Source: Takakia lepidozioides (taxonomy: Eukaryota > Streptophyta > Takakiopsida > Takakiales > Takakiaceae). Taken from it: a DNA stretch of 64,000 nt. The DNA is taken from assembly GCA_030704615.1 (NCBI GenBank), contig CM060733.1:31806001-31870000 (forward strand), read 5' to 3'. Position numbers and translations under genes: made by a program. Below are positions 9,722-21,395 of the stretch, piece after piece. Under the pieces are notes generated by a model that was not told where the DNA came from, ran no database searches, and saw only the letters and a list, made by a program, of their open reading frames with translations. Positions within the stretch are counted from its first letter, which is position 1, and the number at the start of each line of letters is the position of its first letter.

Positions 9722-12700
9722 CTACTGGTCAACTGGGCGTTGTACCTCGCGTCGTCGGTATGGGGTCCGGTACAATGAGGCCAACTGCTCTGGTGTCACT
9801 GTCTGAATTCGGTTGTGAGTTCGGTCAGTAGTCAATGTCTCTTGTAGTTGTTGTGGAGCTAACAAGCCTTCAACTCTTCTCAGATCATCAATAGAAATTG
9901 AGATATCACACACCACTCTCCGTGATCGGGGGCTCTTCTCCAATACAACTTTCCATTGTCGTTCCTTCACACACTCAGAGAAAAAGACTTGATCAACCTG
10001 TACTGGCAATACAAAAGGCTGTTCAATGAGACTCCACAATCAAAGGATGCCATACTCGATGTGTTCATGCCTGGGGATGTAGCCCTGTAATGGTTGCCAT
10101 ATCCTGACATACTCTTGTATGTCAAGGCATAATATGATGGGGGTCTTGAAAGATCCAGTAATTCTTGTTGTACGCCATCTTCAAGCACGTGTTCTTGAAT
10201 TCCAGATAGATGTTCCCGTACAGCATTTGGCAGCCAAGCAGCAAATGGAGGACAATCATCCATTTGTCTGGACTCCTCTTCATATTTCCTGGCACAAAAT
10301 GTCAAGGCTATTTAGCCAACACAGACTAAGCATGGGGCACTACAAAAAGATCAAATCAACAAAATATTCAGATCTGAAAGGGTGTGGACTTACTTCAACA
10401 TATCGGATATGTTTGGATGATTTTGAATGATGTAATCGTGTACAATAGCATGCAAGTCACCCAATTTCCGAGGTTTGCCAGCTCCTTCCAAAACTACGCC
10501 GGCCACAGATTCTTCCTCATCTGCATCCCACACCCTTCGTGCGGTTCCATCATATCCTACCATATACTCCGTGCAAAATCCTAGAGCTTCATAAAAAATG
10601 TATCTTTGAACCATGCTGCCCTCTTGTTTTGCCATGTTCCGGACGTACCCCTTCATTTCTTTCATTGCCCGCTCCATGGGGTACATCCAACGTGATGCCA
10701 CAGGACCACATAAATCGAGCTCGTCCACTAGGTGGACAAGCAGATGTGTCATCATATCAAAGAATGATGGTGGGAACTCTTTCTCCATTAGACAGAGAGT
10801 AACAACTGCTTCATGTTTCAACTCCTCATACTCTGCAGGATTCACTACTTTTGCACACAACCTCCTAAATACACGACATACTCGCAAAATTATAGTGCAC
10901 ACACCTGTTGCCATGAGCCCACGAATAGCCAACGGTAAAATTTGGTGCATGAACACATGGTAATCATGTGATTTCATGCCAGATAGTTTTTTCTTTACCA
11001 CGTGTTTTTTGAAAGCTGATGCGTATCATGTGGGTACTTTAAGGTTTCGCACAGTGTCCAAGAAAACTTTCAACTCAGCTTCAGTCAGAACATAAGGAGC
11101 AGGAGGCATGATTAACGTATCTGCCTTGTCTGGATGTCGTTGCAACCACAATGATGGACGCAGCCCAAGTAATTCAAGATCACGCCGAACCTTCAATGTA
11201 TCTTTCTCCCCAAAAATAGTCTTAATGATATTCTCTGCAAAGTTCTTCTCGCAATGCATAGCATCAAACGTATGCCATATGAGGAGGCCCTCCCAGTAAG
11301 GCAAGGCATATAAGATTGATAATCGCTTCACTCCGTGAGATTTGGAAGGGTCTGATGGCGTATCTGGTTTCCCCCTGCTACTATCCATGCAATCAGGTCG
11401 ATTGCACGTTTCTTTATTTGTGTTCCCGTCTGTGTTTGTGGAGCCACTCTATGCTCAACAACACCATTGAACAATCTTGATCTTCTATACGGATGGTTGT
11501 GGGCAAGAAATCTCCGATGTCCCAGGAACACAGTCTTCGAACATGCATGTAAATGCTGTGAATCCACCTCGGGTCCACAGGCTGGACAACCAGCATAACC
11601 TTTAGTAACCTGACCCGTGAGCAAGCCATATGCAGGGCAATCATGGATTGACCATAGCAGCAATGCCCGTAGCAAGAATTGGCGTTGTTGGAGAGCTTGG
11701 GAAACATCGTAAGCTATGATGCCTCTCCACAATTCCTGTAGCTCCTCTACTAGGGGCATCAAATACACATCAATGTTCGTAGATGTAACAGACTCCTTTC
11801 TAGGGATAAGGAGTGCTAACATGACAAAAAACTTCGTTGTCATCAACCATGGAGGCAAATTATAGTTGACCAACAGGATGGGCCATGTGCTCCAACTCGT
11901 GGATTGAGCACTGTATGGATTTACTCCATCTAAGGCTAATCCAAATCGTACATTTCGTGGTTCTGAAGCAAAATCCGCAAATGTGGAGTCAACGTGGGCC
12001 CAGGCTTTGCTATCAGCTGGATGTCGAACCAATCCATCCTGACTCTTATGTTTGAAGTGCCATGTCATAAGGTGCGTGATTGATTTGCATCGATACATGC
12101 GTTTCAACCTTGGGATGACAGGGAAATGTCGTAGTATTTTTCTGGGTACAGTCCCACGACCAGGAATGTAACGCGATGTCTTGCACTCCGGGCAAAATTC
12201 TGCTTTTTCATTCTCCCCACGGAAGAGTACACAGCCTTTCTCGCAGGCATGGATCTGGGTGTACTGCAATCCCATCTTCGCAATCATAGTTCTAGCTTCA
12301 TAATTAGTTTTCGGCAGAGAATTCTGTTTCGGCAAAAACTTTTGCGCAACAATCCAAGAAGCTCATCCACAAAGCCATTGGTGCACTTGTGGGTGGTGCA
12401 CAAGTTGAGCAAGTGCAAAGTAGCTTCAAATCGGCTGATCGAGCTCCCTTCGTAGAGTTTACACTGAGATTGTCGAAATAGCGTATCGTAGTTGGGGTCA
12501 ACTCCGTGACTCAGGTTTGGGCCATTCTCTGCATTCTCTGCATTGTCCATGGATTCTTCCTCGTTGGGGCTGTCTTCGGCCTGAGTTCCACCATTAATCG
12601 GATCCTCCTTGTTTGCATACGAAAACTCAAAAGCTTCCTGCAATGCTCGTTGAATTTCTGCCTCCACACCACCTTCATGATCCGTATTGTTCTCCCTTTC

Positions 12701-12784
12701 ATTAGGCCCCTGCCCAAACTCAGCCCGATCCTCCTCGTCATCAGAATCAGCATGTCCTTGCATCCCGTGTTTCCCACGGTTCAT
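9722..12784 (-). pseudogene. CACTA (En/Spm-type) TNP2-family transposase, broken
   Basis: Read leftward, the domain order is that of plant CACTA transposases. There is an acidic N-terminus and an LYEGS...LLRK region (12784-12300). The transposase core follows, with the Cys motif CEKGCVLFRGENEKAEFCPEC and later CPAYGLLTGQVTKGYAGCPA, LDGVNPY and FDAMHCEKN (12335-11026). A DUF4218-like segment (KLSGMKSHDYHVFMHQ, 11001-10390) and a DUF4216-like C-terminus (YKSMSGYGNHYRA, then FVLPVQVDQVFFSE, 10305-9722) complete it. The gene is dead: the frame shifts near 12335 and 11415, and a TGA at 11026-11028 replaces what is usually Gly in KVPTGYA. Small introns near 10380 and 10000 are possible. The element's ORF1-type partner lies head to head at 13468-16200. 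Confidence 0.85.
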
Positions 12785-12805
12785 TCACAATATATGTAGA
12801 TTATG

Positions 12806-13045
12806 ACATGTGGACAAATGTAGTCACGGCTATCACTACATCACTTCGATTTGAGCAACAACATTGTGATACATGGCAGATAGTTCTAGTGACGTAGTCA
12901 TGTTCCTATATGTGTTTATGACTACACGACTACAACTAGCCAACGACATATCGACATGTGTATGAAGGGCAGTCATAGACACAACTACATGACTACAACT
13001 CGCCAATCAACTTTCGACATGTGGAGTGGTGAAGTCATGGCTACT
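12806..13045. repeat. Array of GTAGTCAT / ATGACTAC repeats between divergent CACTA genes
   Basis: Short units in both orientations (GTAGTCACGGCT, GTAGTCATG, ATGACTACACGACTACAAC, ACATGACTACAACTCGCC, AAGTCATGGCTACTACTACC) fill about 240 bases upstream of both divergent genes. The same unit fills 16498-16814 at the presumed right end of the element. In CACTA elements such subterminal repeats bind the element's own regulatory protein (established for TNPA of En/Spm). Their central position here is unusual. Confidence 0.6.
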
Positions 13046-13467
13046 ACTACCACACCAAAATGGTTTCAAAATTCAAACTTGGAGTTGCTAAGTCCTGAAG
13101 GACAGTGTACTTCATGTGGATGTACCGGAATAGTACAACTGCGCAAAGTTGGATCCCTCTTATGTTTGAGGTAGTGCTTCTTCACTGTTTCCAACAACTG
13201 CCATTTGGATCCATGACATTCAGTGCAATTGCAAAGCATTTTCTTGTTCCCATTTGATATGGCGTACGCCTCCTCGAGTCACTATAGTTTGTCATCTCGT
13301 AATCGCAAGCATGGCTCATATGCACCATGACGGCCGAACAGACGTTGAACGTTCATAGCTCGTAGTATGCAATGCCCTGTAGAGTCTCTGCAACTTTGTG
13401 TCCTCAGTGCTCTCTCTACAATATATCTACCTCTTGCGGTGTGTGCTAGTGAGCTGCATGATCATTC

Positions 13468-16200
13468 ATGGTGAAGTCGAAGGTTGTCATTGCTCCTCTC
13501 ACTGAGTACGAGAAGCTACGTGAGGCTAACATTGCCATCGTGAAGGATGCCACGGCGAAGTTGAAGCAGGACTTCGAAAGGTAAGGATCGAACAGTTCAG
13601 TGACCCAATCCTTTGATAATGCATGCACGGCTAACAGTGTGATCTCTTCCCATTTGCACAGTAGATGAGGTGTGATCGAGAGGCGGCGATGTTGGTGTGA
13701 ATGTAGAAAAGGCTTGAAAAGTGCAAGTTGAGTGTAGTTTAGGGTATAGGAGTGCATTCATAGCAATAGGCGGGAGTGAACCGCATTTGACGGGCAGCCA
13801 TTGGGACAGCGGTAAGGCACTTCATTGTTTTCCAGCTCCTTTATGAACATTAGGGTATGAGCTGCATTTGTCTTGTGTTAGTCGTTTAAGAGGGGAGATA
13901 GTCAAGTAACCTGTGGGCCGCAATGGAAGTATTTTTGCAGGATTACGGTTGTGAAACCGCGTCGGAAGGCACGGTCTCGTGGAGCTCCTATCAAAGGTCC
14001 GGCAAGACGAAGTGCCCGACTCGTCACCATGACTCGAACAACTGCCAAGCCCAAAGTAATTATTGACATAGACGACGACGATCCTTACCTCCCACCACAA
14101 AAGGGAGCAGTACAGGAAGGGACTGGGGATTCAGCCGACTCCATGTCGGAGGACGCAGATGCAGGTGCAGTGGCGCACGCAGGGAAAAAACGTGGTGCAG
14201 GCACACCATCTCCATCTGTGAGTGCATTTTATGGGCATATTTGTAGTCTCTCACCACTTATTCCGAAGGTGAGCACAACCTCATGAGTGCCGAATAGTAT
14301 CATGCGGACTTCATTAGGGGCCATGATCCGGGGAGGGATTGTCTAAATACTTGGCAAATTTAATTGCGTGTCAATATTCTTCTTATTTCTGTTCTATCTC
14401 TTCCGTGCTTTGTAGGTCTGTCCCTCATTTGCATGTTTGGTTTCGAAGGGGGTATGCTGTCATAAGCACATTCTCTGTCTAGATTCAGCGTGTGCATTTC
14501 TGTCTGTCCATTTTCTGAGTGGAGGAGCTACACATTGCCCATGTGCATGTGGCCCCCATATTCCATAGCACTATTTACAACTTTGTAAACAGTAGGTCTC
14601 GTATGTTGAGCACATTCCATCTTTTCTCACAGCTTTTAGGTATGCCCCTCCCTACTGCATGCTTGGTATGGATTTCAGGCAAAACCCATACATAAAAGGG
14701 GTCGGAAAAGTCTTGGGCGCACATCATTGAAGCCAATCCAATTTGGCCGATTTTCTAGCCAAGATCTGTCTGATTTTTGGGTAATCAGACCTGTACAAAT
14801 CATGCGTACTGTTTATACTTTATGACACCTTTATGTCATGATATGGTGTGGTCCTTGTAGTTGGATTTACTTGGCATTGTGTTTCATGTATGGAAACCCA
14901 GGGCAAGCAAAAACAGAAGTAGAAAAATGCCACAGGAGTCGGCCCTCAGTCCCCCCAGGTTTTCCATACTCAGCCACCAGTACCAGGCTCTCAATATCGC
15001 TCCATGCCTCAGTACCCGGCTCCCAGCAATGTGGAGGGTTAGTACGCAACGGCCCCCCAACACAATTATGCAGCTGGCCATTATGGCCCTTATGCTCGGC
15101 CTCCTCCATATCGCCCACCTCCTCCTCCTTATGGAGGTGGCAGGCCACCTGAATATCCTCCGCCGTATGCACAGGTCCCATATGACCACTATGGATCCTC
15201 GAGTGGTTCCCAACCACCATGGCCACCGATGGGTAGCTGGCCGAATCAACCCTTTAACGTTCCCGCACAGGTGCCAGCGGTTCAACCTGCAGGGGATGTG
15301 GTTCAATCAAAGGCTGACAGAACCAATGCCTTCAGACGAGCAAATTATGCTGTGAAGGCCGCGACATATAAAGTGAAGGAAGAAAGAGAGGCAGAAGGTC
15401 TTCCTGCAACTGTAGTTGTTGTGAACAAGGCATGAAAACCAGTTGGTCAAACGAGGAATGTTTGACATGCGGCCCTCAAAGGTCACGTTCATCGTATCTG
15501 TGATCCTTCTATAGCCATCAACTATCAGCCTGATGAGATCATTGAAGAGCTCAAAGAAATCCTGGCCAAGCTATTTGAATATGTCCCACGTGACTTGGAT
15601 GATATTGCATTGCGAAACACAATAGGCACAATTATGAAGTCCCGACGGCATGACTTGCACAAGGAATGGCAGAAAGGTTGGGGGAAACCCATGGACGTGT
15701 CTGATGAGCATTGGAAGAGCCTCACCTCCTACTGGAATACAGAACAATACTCCAAAGTGTAGACCCACTTGAAGACATCAAATGCCTGCATTCAAAATCA
15801 CACCAAAACGGGCTGGGGAGGGAAGGACAGCATGGAGGCACGCTTAGTAAGAACCCTCATGAGCTTTCTCACTGTACTCCTCTCAATATATTCTATGAAT
15901 GCCAATCTTTAATGCTGGTTTGCTTATGGTTTAGTATTTCAAGCAATTTTGGAGCTGAGCTTTAGTATAAAATTATTTCTGTGCTGACATGATTGTTCAA
16001 TCTTGACGTTGCATTATCTTCAGTGGTTTTGTTATGGTTTTGTATGGTTGAGCCATTGAGTACAAATTGCACATTGGCTTCATATTGTTTGTTGTGTTGG
16101 GTTCATATGTAGGAAAGAGAAACCGGGTGCCCCCCTATGTTGGCTGACATACAAGAATACTTTGTCTCAAGGATGTCAGCTGGGAGCGATAGGCGGGTAA
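13468..16200 (+). pseudogene. CACTA ORF1-type gene (Transposase_24-like), with decayed exons
   Basis: Exon 1 (13468-13580) starts MVKSKVVIAPLTEYEKLRE and ends at a GTAAGG donor. Exon 2 (13941-14217) joins in frame after TTTTGCAG and gives a basic then acidic segment (KPRRKARSRG, DIDDDDPYLPP, SADSMSEDAD), ending at a GTGAGT donor. A Pro/Tyr-rich part (about 14955-15435; PPPYRPPPPPYGGG) has one in-frame TAG. Next comes a conserved ORF1-type segment (15500-15840: EIIEELKEILAKLFEYVPRD, EHWKSLTSYWNTEQYSK, then TKTGWGGKDSMEAR after a frame change). A last segment near 16120 reads GCPPMLADIQEYFVSRM. This matches the second protein of plant CACTA elements, a likely DNA-binding or regulatory partner of the transposase. 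The intron at 14218 to about 14950 is long, and I saw nothing else in it. Confidence 0.65.
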
Positions 16201-16497
16201 GTGAGACTCAACAACCATGTGCTTTCAGTACATGTGTGCCTTGTGTATTATAGCACGTCTGGTTGCTCAAGTTCTCAGTGAATGATTGAAGTGTTGAAAG
16301 AATATATGTACTCATAAGAGTGCTAATGTGTTGATTGACAAAACTGAATTTGGTACCTCTAACCACTTCCTGGTTTGGACTAAGATCTGTTGGGTTTGGG
16401 TTTGTTGATTTTCACTATAAGCCAACATTGTATCCCTAGGACGGCCCTATTTGGCCAGGTCTAAGTCCATCAAGGGGTTTAGTAGAGGGTTAACACA

Positions 16498-16814
16498 TTC
16501 ATGTAGTCATAAGCTTATATGACATGTCATCAATGTGTAGTAGTGGTGTAGTCATTTAGTCATAAGCTTATGTGGCACGTGTCTGACATGTAGTATTTCG
16601 TATGACTACTAGTTATATAAAACAAACCTATATTCTTGGTCAACACTGTTTGACCGCGGCTCCTAGTCATGTAGTAAAATGTATGACTACATTAGATTAA
16701 AATATATTAATATTCGCCCAACAATGGGTTTCATCACTTCGTAGTCACACATATAGTCATGATTACCAAGGTTTATATCACCCGTAGTCATAAAAACGAT
16801 AATATGTAGTAGTG
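16498..16814. repeat. Probable right end of the CACTA element
   Basis: GTAGTCAT-type repeats (GTAGTCATAAGCTTAT twice, ATGACTACTAG, GTAGTCACAC, CCCGTAGTCATAAAAACG) run up to a final ATATGTAGTAGTG ending at 16814. In reverse complement this terminus begins CACTACTACATA, the expected start of a CACTA element. I could not find the matching left terminus beyond the transposase, so the left end is missing or degraded. Bases 16201-16497 contain no gene. Confidence 0.55.
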
Positions 16815-17271
16815 TCCATAAACGACAAAGAACAGCCTAGCATTTTGTAGGCGATCGGCCCACAAACAGGCTAAATACTGTGGATGATATTCAAGACCGG
16901 AGTGGGAGTTGACCTCAGAGACATCTGAATTTGGTTCGAGGTCGCTTGGAGGTTGAAAGGTCTGGACATGGGAGGTCGGATAGGGAGGACGGTTCGAGCA
17001 CTGATCATGGCAATGGTGGTGAAGTGGAGGGTGACTCGTATTTTCAGCCCATCGGAGCATCAAGATTAGGATTTTTTTCGTCCCGTCGTCAAAGCAGTAG
17101 AAGGAATTGACGCAAAACAACTTTAGACATCCAACAACACACTTTTACCCAGAATGTCGGCCAAGACATCATCACTTGCTTATGTTTGTGTTCAGTGTTT
17201 TGCTTGTATAATGAAAAACAATTGTGCCAATGCTTTCAACTCTGCACAAAATTGTCGGTTGTCGGTTGTCG

Positions 17272-17545
17272 GTTCTCATGGCGGTCGCTTAATTTTTTAA
17301 TTTTAATTTAAATGAAGCGGTTGTTTCTTTTTTATTTTAATTTAGAAAATGAGACGACCACCATTACTGGCGGTCGCTTTAATTGATATATTTTTTGTAA
17401 ATGGAGCGACCGCCATCATTGGCGGTCGTTTTCTTTTTAAAAAAAATAAAAATGCAGCGATTGCCATTACTGGCGGTCACTTTTACTTTCTACTTTTTTG
17501 AAAATGGAGTGACCCCCAATTGGATTTGACGGTCGTTTTTATTTT
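17272..17545. repeat. Hairpin repeats built on GCGACCGCC...GGCGGTCGC
   Basis: About five copies of an imperfect hairpin lie roughly 52 bases apart. GCGACCGCC, a 6-7 base loop such as ATCATTGG or ATTACT, and GGCGGTCGC are separated by T-rich spacers. The best unit is at 17404-17432. This style is common in subterminal regions of plant DNA transposons. I saw no terminus next to it, and the stretch 16815-17271 holds no gene. Confidence 0.6.
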
Positions 17546-17551
17546 TTATTT

Positions 17552-19180
17552 TTTGTAAGTGCAGAAACCCCCAATCAAAGACAGTGTAAACCTAATTATT
17601 TGCTTGAAATTCATTTAAATTATATTTAATCTAAATGGGTTGAAGGGTGAGCGCGTCGTTGGGGAGTTTTCTTCTGTTGTATCTCCGCACATGTGTTGCA
17701 TACATATTCAAGCACATGCGGGCAAAAGTTGGGCTTCAACCACATCTGTTCAATGGGCGCAATAGCCGTTCACCCATAATAAGATTTTTTTCTTCCCAAT
17801 GAACAAAATTGGATGACAGATGAACGCTTCATTGGCCCATCGAATGAACTTTGTTTGATCTCATATTACCTTGGGACCTGTTAGATGGTACATTGAACAT
17901 ACTGGCAAAATCTAAAAGCGAACCAAAATCATTTGGATAGACAACCATCCGTTGAGCCATTGAACGAATTTCGATTGATCTCATATTACACTTGTTAGAT
18001 GGTACACACTAGCAAAGTGTCAAAGCGAACCAAAATCATTTGGATGGGTAACCATCCGTTGAGCCATTGAATGAATTTCGATTGATCTCATATTAGTCTA
18101 GGATTTGTGAGAGGGTTATTGAACATACTGGCAAAATTTCAAAGCAAACAAAAGTAATGTCGATGGAATATCATCCGTTGACCCATTGAATGAATTCCGT
18201 TTGATCTACTATTACTTTGGGATTTGTTGGACTGCGTTTCGCGTGCACATGATTTTTTTTTAATTCTATTTTTGAACCATATGTCTAATGACGGCATATG
18301 CAACGTGCATGCCAAATTCGGAAGTGAATAAAAGTCATTTGGACCCAAAACCACAAAATTTTCCCTTATTTTCACTCCAAACTTAATTTGTTTTCTACTT
18401 CATGCATTCTTTCTACAATAGTGAGCGAAGAGAACATTATTATTATTATTATTATTATTATTTAAATTAAATACTTGTAGCGGTGTGAGCTTGGTTGAAG
18501 CCATAGAACAAGATTTAGCCAAAAACAAAAATTGTTACGTAGCAGAAACCCCCAATCAAAGACACTGTAAATCTAATTATTTGCTTGAAATTTATTTAAA
18601 TTCTATTTAATTCTAAATTGGTTGAAGGGTGAGCGCATCGTTGGGGAGGCAAATGTTTTTCCTTCTATTGTATCTCTGCACATGTGTTGCACACATATTC
18701 AAACACATACATGCAAAAGTTGGGCTTCAATCACATCCGTTCAATGGGTGCAATAGTCGTTCATCCACCACATCCATTATTTTTCCTAATGAACAAAATT
18801 GGCTGACAGATGAACGCCTCATTGGCCCATTAAACGAATTTTTGTTTGATCTCATATTACTATGAGACCTGTTAGATGGTACATTGAATATACTGGCAAA
18901 GTCTCAAAACGAACCAAACTCATCTGGATGGGCAACCACGGGCCATTGAATGAATTTCAATTGATCTCATATTACTCTGGGACCTGTTAGATGGTACATT
19001 GAACATACTGGCAAAGTCTCAAAGCGAACCAAAATCATTTGAATGAGCAACCATCCGTTGAGCCATTGAATGAATTTTGATTGATCTCATATTACTGTGG
19101 GACGTGTTAGATGGTACATTGAACATACTGGCAAAGTATCAAAGCGAACCACAATCATTTGGATCCGTTCAGCCATTGGA
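17552..19180. repeat. Direct duplication and tandem copies of a unit of about 125 bp
   Basis: The block starting CAGAAACCCCCAATCAAAGA at 17563 recurs at 18543, and similarity continues through AGGGTGAGCGC, TTGGGCTTCAA and TTCAATGGG, so about 330 bases are duplicated roughly 980 bases apart. Each is followed by tandem units containing TTAGATGGTACATTGAACAT, ACTGGCAAA and GAGCCATTGAATGAATTT, with two to four units per array at 17800-18225 and 18810-19180. An (ATT)n run lies at 18436-18463. No protein is encoded. Confidence 0.8.
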
Positions 19181-19189
19181 TGAATTTCG

Positions 19190-20160
19190 ACGGGAGATCT
19201 CTCATACTTTCCACAAATATGCACGGTCATCCTGTATTTGGATAAAGAGAGAATCACGTTAATGACAAGAGGTCTTTTCTACTACTGATCAGAGAGATCA
19301 TGTACTTTGAAAAATAATGTATATTACTAGAAATATATCAACTAATCGCGTATTAATGTGTCTCTATTATGAATTGTTATAATTATATAATTAATATCTT
19401 ATTATATGTATTATTGTCATTTTCTGGACTTTTGAAAGTCCAAATTTAGTTAAAACTGAGTTCAATGCTCTTCTCCTCGGAGAGGAAGAAGTAGTTCCCC
19501 AAATAAAGTTGCGAACTAAGGTCTTAATTTGAGTAACAACATCATTTCCAGGGAACCACACCGCTGCAGTAAACCAAGTAGAAGCTAATAGGACCTGGTT
19601 TGTAGTAAGAACTTTGCCCACTATCAGGAGATGAAGAGAACTCCAGTGGAGCAGCCTTTTTTTTAACTTAGAGATTAGTGCGGCACATTTGGTATAATCC
19701 GAGATGTCATGTCCAATAAGGTGACCCAATAGGGTATGCGATTGGCTAGGCTGAAGCCATCTGAGACCAAAATCCGAACCCCATGGAGCAATATGAGTGT
19801 GAGGGGAAGAGTTGTTGAGCTTGGATAGAATAGCCACACATTTGGGCCAGTTCACCTTGAGACCCGAGGCAGTACATAACAGCTGAAGTGATTGCAAGGT
19901 GCAGGAAACATTATCCATGGAGCTATTATCGACTAGAAGTGTAGTGTCATCTGCATACAAAGAGGACTTAATCGAGAAGGGGCTGGGAATAGATCTAGGG
20001 ATTTCAAGACCCTTGATATCCGGGTTTGAAGCAAGAAGGTGGCTCAATGAATCGGCAGTGATCAAGAAGAGAAAAGTGATCAAGAAGAGAAAAGGGGCGA
20101 GCAGACAACCCTGCCTAACCGATCCATGAAGAGAGAACTTAGGAAGCAAATAAGGCCCCG
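19190..20160 (-). pseudogene. 5'-truncated LINE: reverse transcriptase C-terminal part and 3' tail
   Basis: The minus strand (20149-19391) encodes the second half of a plant non-LTR reverse transcriptase. It has GSVRQGC.LAPFLFLIT, the catalytic YADDT box (KSSLYADDTTLLVDNSS), ASGLKVNWPKC, and the thumb region ending in VWFPGNDVVTQ and FIWGTTSSSPRR. An 18-base in-frame tandem duplication inserts six residues (FLFLITFLFLITADSL). The front half of the polymerase and the first ORF are absent, as expected for a 5'-truncated insertion. The non-coding tail 19190-19358 is repeated in inverted orientation at 25381-25588. Confidence 0.8.
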
Positions 20161-21395
20161 TTAATAACCACCCTACTAGAGGCAGAGAATAATAGAATTC
20201 TATTTTCAGCTTAGAAAAACCTACTTAAGTACTATTTTTTCTTATTAAATTCCTTTGAAAAATCTATTTTAAATGAGGGCGGAGGTCCGCTCTCTCTCCA
20301 CTATCTCACTCGCTAATTCCATCTTACGAGGATTCTGCCAATTGTCCATCCTCCTAGTTGACTTTACCACTCTTTTTTAATGGTTCAACTACTTTAGCCT
20401 TGCTTATCTTTTGCTACAATGCTTATGCCACCATAGTTCATGGCCTCTCCCTCCGTCTCTAAGGTCGTGCTAGTCTACGGTTCTCTTTAGCTTCAAACTC
20501 TACTACCTTTCCGACAACACCTCTCTTTTACCTATTTTTAAGTTGTTTCTTACTATGAGTTCTTTTGTAGTTGTAGAGTCATTCTCATCTTTGAACTTTC
20601 TACTTTAATAGTCATTCTTTGTGTGGCCCTTCTTGTTTGCTTGGGGTCTTCATGTGCTCAACCCATCCATAGTTTGTCAATTTTGATGATCCAAGGCTTC
20701 TGAAAAGGCATTCCCCTGATAAACTCACAGTGACTGGTTACATATACCCCGGCTATACCTTGGACCCCGGGTTTCGAACACTGGACCTACCCCCTACCTA
20801 CCATACCAGTCTAAGTATGAACTATTTTCATACTCGGCTTGAGACCCTATTGAGGATTGATGAACCCAAGCTAGCATGGGTATGTGTAATGATACAATTT
20901 TTTTGTGCTTATCCTCATTCACATTTGTGCAATGTAAAAAATAGCACTACATCTTTGGGCTCCCAGCCGCTGCATCATGTATCCCAACCACTACAACATG
21001 GATCACCATAATATAACCATGTACCAAAAATATAAATTTATAAATAACAACAGGGGTTTGTGGGTACAAATATAAAAAACATGTAAAAATAACATGAAGT
21101 GAACATTAAAATATCATAATATATAAGGTAATTGTCGAAGATACCAGTCCATTAAAAATATAACCATACCATTGTACATGCTGCCCCAATATGTCATTTG
21201 AGTCTTTGTCATACCCATGCCCAGAGCTCAAAATTCGAAAAACCCATACCCATCCTATAACCCACCCTGGCCAGTCCTAATCTATCTCGGGCCCTGCCAG
21301 TTGGACCCAACAGCCAAGTTGGACTTACCAGGACCAGTCGGGTATGCCAAAATGGACATACCAGTACAACACTGCAGTGGAAAATACACACCCGA
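20161..21395. other. No gene seen
   Basis: Pyrimidine-rich, low-complexity sequence (20290-20620) is followed by ordinary AT-rich sequence. A segment near 21180-21380 shares phrases such as CAGTACAA and ACTGG with 26090-26190 (words like CCAGTTGG, TACCAGTACAA), so it may be an old repeat. It lies immediately downstream of the P450 stop codon. I could not point to a polyadenylation signal with confidence. Confidence 0.4.

Noticed and set aside
9722-12784. Large plus-strand ORFs over the CACTA transposase
   Set aside because: Antisense shadows; the minus strand shows the complete CACTA domain order.
14838-15355. Other frames over the Pro/Tyr-rich exon
   Set aside because: Several frames are open because of the biased composition; the Pro/Tyr-rich frame was preferred because it leads toward the ORF1-type segment.
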